A stretch of 64,000 nucleotides of DNA from Alphaproteobacteria bacterium (GTDB taxonomy: Bacteria > Pseudomonadota > Alphaproteobacteria > UBA9219), in the NCBI GenBank assembly GCA_028690155.1, contig JAQVBU010000001.1, positions 186,001 to 250,000 of the forward strand. Direction: 5' to 3'. The notes under the pieces were generated by a model. It was not told the DNA's origin and did no database searches. It was given only the letters and a program-made list of their open reading frames with translations. The translations under genes were made by a program, and so were the position numbers. The number at the start of each line of letters is the position of its first letter. The stretch's first letter is position 1. Positions 25,458-33,275 of this stretch are shown here, in pieces.

Positions 25458-26102
25458 ATGATCGACGCGGAACAATTGAGGGCGGCAAGAGCACTACTTG
25501 ATTGGAAAACATCAGATCTTGCAGAAAAAACCGGCCTTACTGTGAACGCTATCAACAAAATTGAACGCGGATCGGCTCAAGGCAGACGCGAAACAATGGA
25601 AAAAATCCAGAAGGTTTTCGAAGACGCTGGGCTCGAATTTCTTCCTGACTCCGGTCTTAGGAAAAAAAATCGCATAGTCACCGCGTATGAAGGGGGGAAC
25701 GCCAACAGACTACTTGTGGAAGATCTCTACAATACACTGAGCGATAGCGGTGGAGAAATATTGATCGCCCATTTAGATGAAGGCGAGTCCATCAAGAATC
25801 TTGATTTGGGATGGTTGGCCGAGCAGATCCGTTTGCGCAAGGAAGCGGGCATTACTCATCGCCTTCTGGTTCGCCCTGACGATCCAAATCTTATCCCCCC
25901 CCTTGATAGCTATAGATGCATTCCGGGGAAATTCTTCAGTCCTTATCCTCTTTATATTTATGGCCCGAAGCTAGCGCTTGTTTCTTGGGAACCCTCCCCT
26001 CGTGTTGTTGTTGTTGAGGATGCTCGTTTTGCCGACAGCGCCAGAAAGCTTTTCAATTTTGTTTGGATGCACGCAGATCCAGTAGCGCCAAGAAAGGCCT
26101 AA
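25458..26102 (+). CDS. XRE-family transcriptional regulator
   Basis: This 214-residue protein has an N-terminal XRE helix-turn-helix (residues 4-62: LRAARALLDWKTSDLAEKTG, then TVNAINKIERG and AGLEFLPDSG). The C-terminal domain (residues 70-205) is unrecognised and contains ILIAHLDEGES and THRLLVRPDDPNLI, perhaps a sensing domain. It lies one base from the DUF2156-like gene in a three-gene forward operon. It probably autoregulates through the motif at about 25405, but this is inferred. Confidence 0.72.
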   Translation: MIDAEQLRAARALLDWKTSDLAEKTGLTVNAINKIERGSAQGRRETMEKIQKVFEDAGLEFLPDSGLRKKNRIVTAYEGGNANRLLVEDLYNTLSDSGGEILIAHLDEGESIKNLDLGWLAEQIRLRKEAGITHRLLVRPDDPNLIPPLDSYRCIPGKFFSPYPLYIYGPKLALVSWEPSPRVVVVEDARFADSARKLFNFVWMHADPVAPRKA

Positions 26103-26103
26103 A

Positions 26104-27186
26104 ATGAGACGGCTTAATTCGAGCTTGAAATTTATTGCATCAACTTCTCTTTCAATTCAGATGGAAGAGTGGGAGATCGAAGCAAGCTTGTTGGGGCGCT
26201 TTTTACGTCTTACCAAAGAGAATTGGGATTTGTTTTTTGCATTCCTTGGAAAAGAAAAGGACTTGGATAGCTATCTGACTTCCCCAGTTTATTACGCGCT
26301 GACCGGAAGAAAGGGCCTATGGCTTTATCAAGACGGCAATACCTATGTTCCGGTCTGCTGGCATCCAAACGTCGATGGACAAATTCTTATTTTTCCTCCA
26401 AGAGGAGAAGAGAACAGCAAGATACTTCAAAAGCTATTGACCGAGATACCGATTCCTCCGGCTGGAATCCGTATTGCACGCATCAAAAAAGAAGATATAC
26501 ACGCTTCCTTTTTGCGTGACATTAAATGTCCGCTAGGGCGTTCCGTCGCTCTTTCACAGATTGAGGAAACGGTCCTTGATTGGCATTTTCCAGTTCGCAC
26601 GCTCTCGACGGAGAGAGTAAAAAACATGAGTGGTTCGGATTTTATGAAGGCCCGCAATCACCTAAAACAGATGAAAAAGCATAAGACTTCTGTTGTTCCT
26701 CTAACCCCATTTTACGATAAGCAAGTTATTGAGTTTGCAAATCGCTGGGCGAGCAACAGGACAACCAACCCACACGAGATTAAGGAGCTCATTTCCCCTT
26801 ATATCGAAACGATGTCTTTGATTAAGGATGAATCTTTTCGACTCGGTGGACACATTTTCTTTGTGGACGAGAAAGTCCAGGCCGTAACGATGTGGGAGCT
26901 GCCAAATAATGCTCTGCAGATCGCAAATGCTTGGGTTAGCCTTTGCAACGCACACTGCAATGGATTGTCCGAATTTGTCATGAAGACCACCGCTGAGGCT
27001 CTTTGGGAACGAGGAATTCCTTATATCAACTATGGCGGGTCTGAGACTAAAGGATTGGACGACTATAAAAATAAGTACGTTCCGGTTTATAGTTTGGATC
27101 TGTGCTCCATTGATGTCGCCCTAGAAGGATTTGATCCCATTCTTCGTTCCCTTATTGAAATCCAGAATTCAAGGATAGCTGCATGA
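26104..27186 (+). CDS. DUF2156-like (LPG-synthase C-terminal type) acyltransferase
   Basis: This 360-residue protein resembles DUF2156, the soluble acyltransferase part of lysylphosphatidylglycerol synthases, which have a double GNAT fold. Suggestive features are KARNHLKQMKKHKTSVVPL in the middle and NYGGSETKGLDDYKNKYVPVYSLDL near the end, matching the family's GGSE...GL..FK.K..P pattern. Members related to MprF use aminoacyl-tRNA, but DUF2156 as a group includes proteins of unknown donor. No membrane segment is present. The gene is coupled to its neighbours (1-base gap upstream, 4-base overlap downstream). Confidence 0.65.
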   Translation: MRRLNSSLKFIASTSLSIQMEEWEIEASLLGRFLRLTKENWDLFFAFLGKEKDLDSYLTSPVYYALTGRKGLWLYQDGNTYVPVCWHPNVDGQILIFPPRGEENSKILQKLLTEIPIPPAGIRIARIKKEDIHASFLRDIKCPLGRSVALSQIEETVLDWHFPVRTLSTERVKNMSGSDFMKARNHLKQMKKHKTSVVPLTPFYDKQVIEFANRWASNRTTNPHEIKELISPYIETMSLIKDESFRLGGHIFFVDEKVQAVTMWELPNNALQIANAWVSLCNAHCNGLSEFVMKTTAEALWERGIPYINYGGSETKGLDDYKNKYVPVYSLDLCSIDVALEGFDPILRSLIEIQNSRIAA

Positions 27187-27632
27187 AAAAGATCAGTCGC
27201 GTAGAACTCAAGGTCGGCAAAGAAATTCAACCGACCGGATTTCCTCTGGGGCGCATAACGACAATCGAGTATTGTTCACTGGAGAGCTTCATCGACGGAA
27301 GGAAAAAGAAGCGCTGGCCGTGTTGGACGGTTCGCACGAAAGCACCGCGTCCACTTCATAAGTATCTGATCGTAGACTGGGGTAAGGACGGCATAATCCT
27401 TTGGAAGAAATCGAAATTGGAGTTTGCCCCTAAGGGCGCCAAACTTTGGGTTGGGCGTAGCGGCCTTGAAGAAATGGAAAATATTACAGGTTCTGGGCCT
27501 GAAAGTTATGTCTATTCGATGCTTGTTTATATTCTCGATCCCAAAGCCAAAAGCCCTTCTCGGTTTTTCTGCATTGAGCGTTTGCGCAACAACCGGATCT
27601 TTCGGTATCAAGGGTTTCGAATATCAGAGTGA
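27183..27632 (+). CDS. Hypothetical protein, third gene of the XRE-DUF2156 operon
   Basis: This 149-residue protein overlaps the acyltransferase stop by 4 bases (ATGA). It is beta-rich and basic, with paired Trp/Lys segments (KKKRWPCWTVRTKAP, LIVDWGKDGIILWKKSKLEF). I recognise no family. Tight coupling suggests it acts with the DUF2156-like enzyme, perhaps as substrate-binding or partner protein, but there is no direct evidence. Confidence 0.5.
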   Translation: MKKISRVELKVGKEIQPTGFPLGRITTIEYCSLESFIDGRKKKRWPCWTVRTKAPRPLHKYLIVDWGKDGIILWKKSKLEFAPKGAKLWVGRSGLEEMENITGSGPESYVYSMLVYILDPKAKSPSRFFCIERLRNNRIFRYQGFRISE

Positions 27633-27686
27633 CTTCCCCACCAAACTTAGTTGAACCCTTCATTTGCCGGAAGCAAAAGAGACGGT

Positions 27687-27914
27687 TTATACTGCTGTCC
27701 CATCGATGGGAACGCCCAGATCTTTGTCTGTGGTCTGGCGAAGTTGGGCGTTTTCATAGGCCTCTATGTCACAAAGCCGATAAACGACGTGATTCCCGAT
27801 TTTTATGAAAAGAGGGCCTCTGCCGCGTTGCCGCCAGCGGTCCAAAGTCGCCGAACACACGCCCCAACGCTCCGCCAACTGCGTCGCATTAAAATGTATA
27901 ACTTTGCTAATCAT
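27687..27914 (-). CDS. AlpA/MerR-like small DNA-binding protein
   Basis: This 75-residue protein contains a winged helix-turn-helix of the excisionase/AlpA type: NATQLAERWGVCSATLDRWRQRG, then GPLFIKIGNHVVYRLCDIEAYE. Such proteins activate integrase or excision genes, or control phage and island genes. The ATG at 27914 has AGGCGAGG upstream. It supports a mobile-element origin for this part of the window, though no integrase is visible. Confidence 0.8.
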   Translation of the reverse strand: MISKVIHFNATQLAERWGVCSATLDRWRQRGRGPLFIKIGNHVVYRLCDIEAYENAQLRQTTDKDLGVPIDGTAV

Positions 27915-28410
27915 GTTGCCTCGCCTAAAAAAAACGATAGGGGCTTCCATAACGAGAAAAGTCAAGAACATCTTTGTGGTTAAGACGATTTCAGACTTAT
28001 AAAGCCTTTTATGTAGGGGGATGAGCAATGCTCTTTCAGCGAGTCTTTGGTTGAGCGGTTAGTCCACCGCCATTGACCGAAAAAATATTTCACGAAATTC
28101 CGCCGTCGCAGTCCGGTTACAAATTGATTGTTCTTCAAGATTTTCAATCGCTTCCGTACCAGAGACCGATTCTCCGCTTCCTTCCCCTGCTAATCATTTC
28201 GGAACATTTTTTGAACAGAGAGCGCAAATTCTCTACCGCAACCGGACTAAACGAGAGAAGTACGGTTGCATAGTCGTCAATGGGTTAGCGGATTTGTTCT
28301 CTACAGGTATCATCCGGTTAGGCGGATGTAGATACAAAAAATTCAGAAGAGCACTTGCATTTGACAGAAAGCATTCCCACATAGGTTGCATTAAACTTTT
28401 GGGGGTTCGA
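27915..28410. other. Non-coding stretch, no gene assigned
   Basis: Forward reading frames here (for example up to the TAG at 28271-28273) give peptide without family signals and lack a ribosome binding site. It may be decayed island sequence or a promoter region for the gene at 28411. No tRNA, att-like repeat or strong hairpin was seen. Confidence 0.4.
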
Positions 28411-28614
28411 ATGTCAAAATCTACACGCAACTCAGGGACTCATTGGACTAAACAAGACCTTTCCCAACTCAAACAGCTGGCAAAGGGGAACACCCCTACT
28501 GGTGTTATAGGCCTAAAATTAGGGAGAACCCCGGATGCTATCCGTGCAAAGGCGAGCCAAGAAAACGTTTCTTTGAAACCAACCAATCAAAGCCCATATA
28601 ATCGACGGAAATAA
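28411..28614 (+). CDS. Small conserved DNA-binding-like protein
   Basis: This 67-residue protein has a family pattern I recall in many proteobacteria: an N-terminal SKSTRNSGTHWT, then a helix-turn-helix-like segment (LKQLAKGNTPTGVIGLKLGRTPDAIRAKAS) and the end SLKPTNQSPYNRRK. This looks like a SANT/Myb-like DNA-binding fold. The start at 28411 matches the family length; upstream in-frame codons are unrelated. The function is unknown, probably nucleic-acid binding. Confidence 0.65.
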   Translation: MSKSTRNSGTHWTKQDLSQLKQLAKGNTPTGVIGLKLGRTPDAIRAKASQENVSLKPTNQSPYNRRK

Positions 28615-28640
28615 CGGCCTTGCCTGATAGGCATCTTTAT

Positions 28641-29540
28641 TTAGGGCTTTTCCAAGGGTAGTGCAATTTGTCTTGCCGCCTTGATTAGCTTGTTTACTTT
28701 TTCAATAGTATATTCCGTCTGTAGGCCTTTGGCTGTTTGCCATTGCTCAACATGAACATCACAAAGCAAACTGTCCCCGCTTCCAAACTCAAGATCATGT
28801 TGGGATACTTTTGAAATAAATTCTTCATCAACAATTCGAGCATTAATCGTATTCTGTCCATCTGAGAGTCGCCATTTGTTTTCTTCCCTAAACGACAGGC
28901 TCACAATAGTAAACGCTTGTTGCCGCTTATCATCGATAAGAAGAATTTTATCGCTCTCTGGGGGGATAAAATTTTTGAGATCTTCGTTGGAATATGTTTC
29001 TTCATTTTCTCCGCCGAGCACCTTAAATGCACTAATGCCTTCTCGTTCAAGCGGTTTTAGAATATTGTATGCTTCATTCCGAACGGTCGTATTAAGAAAT
29101 AGATTTAAAACATTCTTGTTAATTGTAACGCTCTCGCTTTGAATCTCAATCTTAACGTTGCCATCAGCAAGCTCCGTCACACTCTTAAATTTTCTTCCTG
29201 CGACCCATTTGATAAACTTCAACACACCTACAGTACCGGAGGCAGACAGGCCAAGAATCTCTATTAAGTTAAGCGCCGACTGAACAGCATTTCCGCAAAG
29301 AAGATCCATAACCTGTTGTTGAATATTATGATCCAGCAAGAGGTTTATTACGAAAGATCCTTTTTTGAAATCCGCCGCAACACGGACGACAACCTGTGAC
29401 GACTCTCCATAAAGAGCTTCGTTTGATCTTTCACACAGATGCCCTATCGCAAGTAGTGCTGGGGCAAGATCACGAACATCCATGGTGCCATTGTCAATGG
29501 CATCTCCCTCATAGGCGATTCTTATGGAAGTCGAAGACAT
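28641..29540 (-). CDS. Conserved hypothetical protein
   Basis: This 299-residue protein begins IRIAYEGDAIDNGTMDVRDLAPALLAIG, a start I associate with a widespread uncharacterised bacterial family. A hydrophobic Gly/Ala segment (about residues 90-112) could be a membrane helix or pore-like segment. The C-terminal half is soluble alpha/beta with DDKRQQAFTIVSLSF and LLCDVHVEQWQTAKG. The family often occurs in accessory regions. No enzymatic motif was seen and the function is unknown. Confidence 0.6.
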   Translation of the reverse strand: MSSTSIRIAYEGDAIDNGTMDVRDLAPALLAIGHLCERSNEALYGESSQVVVRVAADFKKGSFVINLLLDHNIQQQVMDLLCGNAVQSALNLIEILGLSASGTVGVLKFIKWVAGRKFKSVTELADGNVKIEIQSESVTINKNVLNLFLNTTVRNEAYNILKPLEREGISAFKVLGGENEETYSNEDLKNFIPPESDKILLIDDKRQQAFTIVSLSFREENKWRLSDGQNTINARIVDEEFISKVSQHDLEFGSGDSLLCDVHVEQWQTAKGLQTEYTIEKVNKLIKAARQIALPLEKP

Positions 29541-29781
29541 CTGGGATTCTCAAGATAGGGGGGACAAAAGCATCTATTAAAAGTATGGCATACAATGTCC
29601 TACCAAGAAATTAATTCTTCTTTTTGAAAAGAATGGATGCACATGAATTGTATCTGGGGCAGATTTTTTCAATAATTCATTCAAAACAAAGGCTCTTTTC
29701 TCATTTGCTCGAGGACGACGAAAACACCATCCAAAAACAATGCAAACAAAGAGAATGTACCTTGCGGGTGGCAGCCGGACC

Positions 29782-29820
29782 GCCATAACAAAGGGGGCCT
29801 TGTGCCCCCTTTGTTATGGC
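29782..29820. repeat. Large hairpin element, copy 1
   Basis: This is a perfect 17-base stem: gccataacaaagggggc (29782-29798), loop cttgt, then its complement (29804-29820). It is followed by gaatgcgaatgcggtgaacgg. A second related copy lies at 30886-30945. The core ggggccttgtgcccc and the following flank are shared, so this is a repeated element and not only a terminator. Confidence 0.7.
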
Positions 29821-29975
29821 GAATGCGAATGCGGTGAACGGCCCGCCGGGTTCGACAATTTTCAGGAGCGACAAGCGCGTTGCGCGCAGGCGCGACGAGA
29901 AAATGGCCACTTTGCGAGCGGCCCCGCCGCGCCGCAAAGAAATCCCATCCCCCAAAAACTTTTGGGCGAGCACCG

Positions 29976-30095
29976 CGAGCCGCAATTGATCGCAGGGCTC
30001 AGGCTATCGATGTCAGCGTGGTCGCCTCCGGCACCTTTTTAAACAACCGCATCGCAAGCTATGGCGGCGAAGTTGGCTTGACGTTCAGTTTTTAA
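29976..30095 (+). pseudogene. C-terminal fragment of an outer-membrane beta-barrel gene
   Basis: The frame ending at 30095 encodes AAIDRRAQAIDVSVVASG followed by TFLNNRIASYGGEVGLTFSF. The alternating pattern and a terminal Phe after an aromatic/hydrophobic strand are typical of the last strands of autotransporter or porin barrels. Upstream codons in the same frame are low-quality sequence after the hairpin element, so only the 3' end of a gene seems to remain. Bases 29541-29781 and 30096-30166 show no other gene. Confidence 0.4.
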
Positions 30096-30166
30096 AACTG
30101 AGGTGTTTGTGAAAAGCAGTTGGCCTCGGTACGATGCCTTGAAGCCATCCCCGGACGCGGATCGAT

Positions 30167-30709
30167 CTACACGCCCTCTGGAAGCTTGGATTTCATCATC
30201 TTTCTTCGATCTATCTTGCGGCCGTCGACGATAAAGGTTCCATCGCCCACGGCATGGATCATTCTCTTCTCTTTGCGGGAAGCATCAAAAGAGGCGGCCA
30301 CGCCGCTCAGAATGACGATGTTGTGTTTCTCGATAACATCGACGACGCGGCATTCGATGTTTGCAAGGCATTCTTTGATCCGCGGGGCGCGAACATGTTT
30401 GGCTTTGAGCGGCGTAAGGCCAAATTTTTCAAACTTGTCCATCTCTTTGCCCGAGCAGGTGCCTATGCCGACGACCTTGTCGATCATGTCCATCGTCGGA
30501 ATGGCGATGACGCATTCTTTCGTCCTAAAAAGGGCGGCATAGGAATGATTCCAAGGACCGGTGACAATCGCGAACTTTGGGGTAAAATCCTGCACCATGG
30601 TCCATGAGATGGTCATGATGTTGTTTTTGCGACCGTCGTTCGTCGTTACAAGGATAACGGGACCGGATTCGATCAGCGTAAAGGCCTTGGCGAGTTTAAG
30701 ACTTCTCAT
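30167..30709 (-). CDS. Flavin reductase-like (FMN-binding split-barrel) protein
   Basis: This 180-residue protein matches the flavin reductase-like/DIM6-NTAB domain: ESGPVILVTTNDGRKNNIMTISWT at the start and a C-terminal GDGTFIVDGRKIDRRKM. It also has SYAALFRTKECVIAIPT in the middle. Members bind FMN and often reduce flavin or act on unknown substrates. The ATG has AAAGGG upstream. It stands alone between two hairpin elements. The substrate cannot be inferred. Confidence 0.8.
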   Translation of the reverse strand: MRSLKLAKAFTLIESGPVILVTTNDGRKNNIMTISWTMVQDFTPKFAIVTGPWNHSYAALFRTKECVIAIPTMDMIDKVVGIGTCSGKEMDKFEKFGLTPLKAKHVRAPRIKECLANIECRVVDVIEKHNIVILSGVAASFDASRKEKRMIHAVGDGTFIVDGRKIDRRKMMKSKLPEGV

Positions 30710-30885
30710 GCCACCACCCTTTCACGGCCCAATATTACTACAAGTATAATGGCGATCATACTGACTTTTATAGGAAGCCTCCTCTGTGATGCACTATGTG
30801 TGTTTTGAAAAGGCCTTTCTTATGAATTATCACGCTCGATCAACAGACTGGCTGGATAGGACGTGTCGTGTTCGTTGCCTTTCTG

Positions 30886-30945
30886 CCGCCACAACAAAAA
30901 AAGGGGCCTTGTGCCCCCCCCCTCTCCCTTTTTTTGTTGTGGCGG
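30886..30945. repeat. Large hairpin element, copy 2
   Basis: Arms ccgccacaacaaaaaaag (from 30886) and ctttttttgttgtggcgg (ending 30945) enclose ggggccttgtgccccccccc with a small pyrimidine insertion. It shares the core and the downstream flank (gatgctagtgcgctgaacgg) with copy 1 about 1.1 kb away. The rest of 30710-31023 shows no gene. Confidence 0.68.
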
Positions 30946-31023
30946 ATGCTAGTGCGCTGAACGGCTCATCGCGATGTGCGCATGAGGAAGAAATATCTGA
31001 GCACAACAAAAAGCATCCAAGGG

Positions 31024-31875
31024 CTATTGATTTTTTGGACTTCTATTATAAACCCGTCTTTTTAAACCCTGTGCTGCTCTTGGTAATTCCTTGGCGTTGT
31101 CTTCGACCCATGTTTTTCCTTTATGGCAAAGCGAGTCTGCGTATTTTGAAGCCGCGTTCAACACATTGCTGCCATGTTGTGTCACTGCGCTTTTATACGC
31201 ATTGAATTTTTCAGTAATTCTGTGTTTGTTCGGGAGTCCAACATCATTTGCTGGTTTTGCTTCGGCCGAATTGAATTTGATAGCAATAATCGCTGCTCCT
31301 GCGCCTATTGCCGTCGTCGACCCAAATAGAGACAACAGAAATATCTTGTCATCATTTCCGCAGATTGTTGCGATCGTCGTTACGATTGCTGAAGGCGCAA
31401 GGAAAGCAGATGTTATGATGAAAACTATCTTGTTTGTGCTATCTCTCCCCTTCTGAAGGTCGCTCAAGGCCATGTCATTTAATATGACCCTTAACTCATC
31501 TTTTCTCCGACAAAGTTTTTCATATCGGACTTTATAATTTTTTAGAGTTTTATTGGATTTAATTTCTGCGGGGACGTCGCCCATAGATTTCCGGTCCTTG
31601 ACAGAAAGATCCGCGCCCGTTGATATGCCCCCCGGGATAACATTATCTTCATCTATATCGGCAATCCTTTTCGACAGATCGCTCAGGTTATTAGAGAGCT
31701 CCTCAACAGTGGGCGCTCCTCGCTTATGGGCTGCGCGGTCAAGGGCTCCTTTGTAATTTTGGAGCAGTTCTTTTTCTAACGCTTTCATGGAGTCGGCAAT
31801 CGGCGTGTCCAAGGATTCCTTTTTCTCTTTTTCAGAAGCCGAAGCGATCATTTTATGTCTCTTGGAAAGATTCAT
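31024..31875 (-). CDS. Hypothetical membrane protein with two TM segments
   Basis: This 283-residue protein has a charged coiled-coil N-terminal half, then two hydrophobic segments near residues 148-168 (KIVFIITSAFLAPSAIVTTIA) and 178-198 (FLLSLFGSTTAIGAGAAIIAI), then a basic helical tail. No family was recognised. A second possible start is the ATG at 31851, which has AAGAGA 7 bases upstream; the first ATG has no clear ribosome binding site. Confidence 0.5.
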   Translation of the reverse strand: MNLSKRHKMIASASEKEKKESLDTPIADSMKALEKELLQNYKGALDRAAHKRGAPTVEELSNNLSDLSKRIADIDEDNVIPGGISTGADLSVKDRKSMGDVPAEIKSNKTLKNYKVRYEKLCRRKDELRVILNDMALSDLQKGRDSTNKIVFIITSAFLAPSAIVTTIATICGNDDKIFLLSLFGSTTAIGAGAAIIAIKFNSAEAKPANDVGLPNKHRITEKFNAYKSAVTQHGSNVLNAASKYADSLCHKGKTWVEDNAKELPRAAQGLKRRVYNRSPKNQ

Positions 31876-32110
31876 TAAAACAATGTGGAAAGCGTACAGT
31901 TAAAAGCAGCAAGGAGTCAATATTTGTGTTTACTTTCAACATGTTAAAGAAATTTAAAAATGAAGTTTTTGTGAAGAGAAAAAGAAAAATTAACTCTAAT
32001 GTTTAATGCAAATTTGCAACCCTCAAAAATTATTCAAGTTTTTTGTTGAAAGAATTAATTCGGCTTGAACAGCATTAATAAAAAGCTAATTATATTTATG
32101 GAGGGAGCTG

Positions 32111-32374
32111 ATGGATCTGCAAACGGAAATTGAAATAGGCATAGCCGCAGGGACAGCAGTGGCTCTAACTGCATACGGCCTGTCCAGGATTTTTTTGCCT
32201 TCAATAAAAGAAATTACGAGTCGAAAGAAAGCAGAAGAAGTCCGCAAAAATACGCTTCAAAAGACCGTAGATGAGATGGAAAGCGAACTTAATGCGGCCC
32301 CCAAGCCGATGGACAAGTCAAAATACGTCAAAAAAGATCAGGCGGCTGTCTATAAAATTGACAGTTCTCGTTAG
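32111..32374 (+). CDS. Small single-TM hypothetical protein
   Basis: This 87-residue protein has a strong GGAGGGAG ribosome binding site. An N-terminal transmembrane segment (about residues 8-30, IGIAAGTAVALTAYGLSRIFL) is followed by a charged helical region and a Lys-rich C-terminus. The upstream 235 bases are very AT-rich and may hold the promoter. The function is unknown. Confidence 0.5.
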   Translation: MDLQTEIEIGIAAGTAVALTAYGLSRIFLPSIKEITSRKKAEEVRKNTLQKTVDEMESELNAAPKPMDKSKYVKKDQAAVYKIDSSR

Positions 32375-32750
32375 TCCCTAAATCTCCCAGCCTGAAAATT
32401 CAGGCATAGCTAACAGACGGAATTTTTATTGCGTTCGGCTCGCTTGCCGATTGACGTTTCCCCATGTTCGGCGTGATTTGATTTAGAGGCTTTCGGTTAC
32501 AAGCCGATGCGCCGGAAAAGATTTTATCCAGATAGGCCGCTGGTTAACCAAAACAGAAAAACAACACGACGAAGCTTGTCGGACCTCTTCCGTCCTAACG
32601 AAAAAGAGGGCTTGAAAGTTTTTTTACCGTTTTCTTTTTTGCGGAGGCCCCTTATTGTCTGGGCAGAATTTTTCGGACAGATTTTTAGGGCTGGTCGCCC
32701 GCAGGGGCTTTTAAGGCGAGGGCCTCTGATTTTTGAACAGGGAAAGAGAC
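32375..32750. other. Intergenic region with a small hairpin
   Basis: A perfect gcctgaa/ttcaggc hairpin at 32390-32405 follows the small membrane protein gene but lacks a T-run, so termination is doubtful. The remaining bases show no supported gene; the frame open at 32507 lacks family or composition support. Confidence 0.4.
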
Positions 32751-33275
32751 ATGAGCTTTTTTAAGTATGACGATAACGATGACAAGGCTTCGGCGATTGA
32801 AGCCGAAATCCTCAGAAAAAAGGGTGAGAACAAACGCATCGAAGACGAGACCCGCCCTCTTTTAATCCAAGCCCTTGATCAGGCCTCGGAGGAAGTTTTC
32901 GGCGAGAAGTCTTGCTTCGTTGTCGATGCCGTCAACGTCGAACCAGAACTCGATTCCCCCATCGGCGCCGCGTTTGCTTTTTCGGTCAAGGCGTACGAAC
33001 ATCCTTTCGCTTCGGGCGGCGCTCGCGGCCCCCTTTGCGTCCTCCCCGTAGGACAGCTTTTGGTTTGGTCGCGGGATCGGGCGGCGCAGGAATATGGTGC
33101 TGGCTTCTGTTTGTTCAACCAAGAAACGCCGCAAGGGGAACCCCATTTCCTTCCCTGTTCGTCGTTTTCTATCCAAGGACAAGACGAGGCCGCCCGCCGG
33201 GAATCGTTCAACACCATACTTCCCGAACAAGCAAAAAGAGCGTTAAGGACGTGGGCGAAGAATACTCTCGGATAG
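32751..33275 (+). CDS. Hypothetical protein
   Basis: This 174-residue acidic soluble protein starts at an ATG preceded by GGAAAGAG. The N-terminus (SFFKYDDNDDKASAIEAEIL) is highly charged; the middle contains VDAVNVEPELDSPIGAAFAF and VLPVGQLLVWSRD. No known domain was recognised. Its 3' end overlaps the convergent M48 peptidase gene by 33 bases. Confidence 0.5.
   Translation: MSFFKYDDNDDKASAIEAEILRKKGENKRIEDETRPLLIQALDQASEEVFGEKSCFVVDAVNVEPELDSPIGAAFAFSVKAYEHPFASGGARGPLCVLPVGQLLVWSRDRAAQEYGAGFCLFNQETPQGEPHFLPCSSFSIQGQDEAARRESFNTILPEQAKRALRTWAKNTLG

Noticed and set aside
29782..30945. CRISPR-like array
   Set aside because: The repeated hairpins occur twice, 1.1 kb apart, without regular spacers or cas genes.
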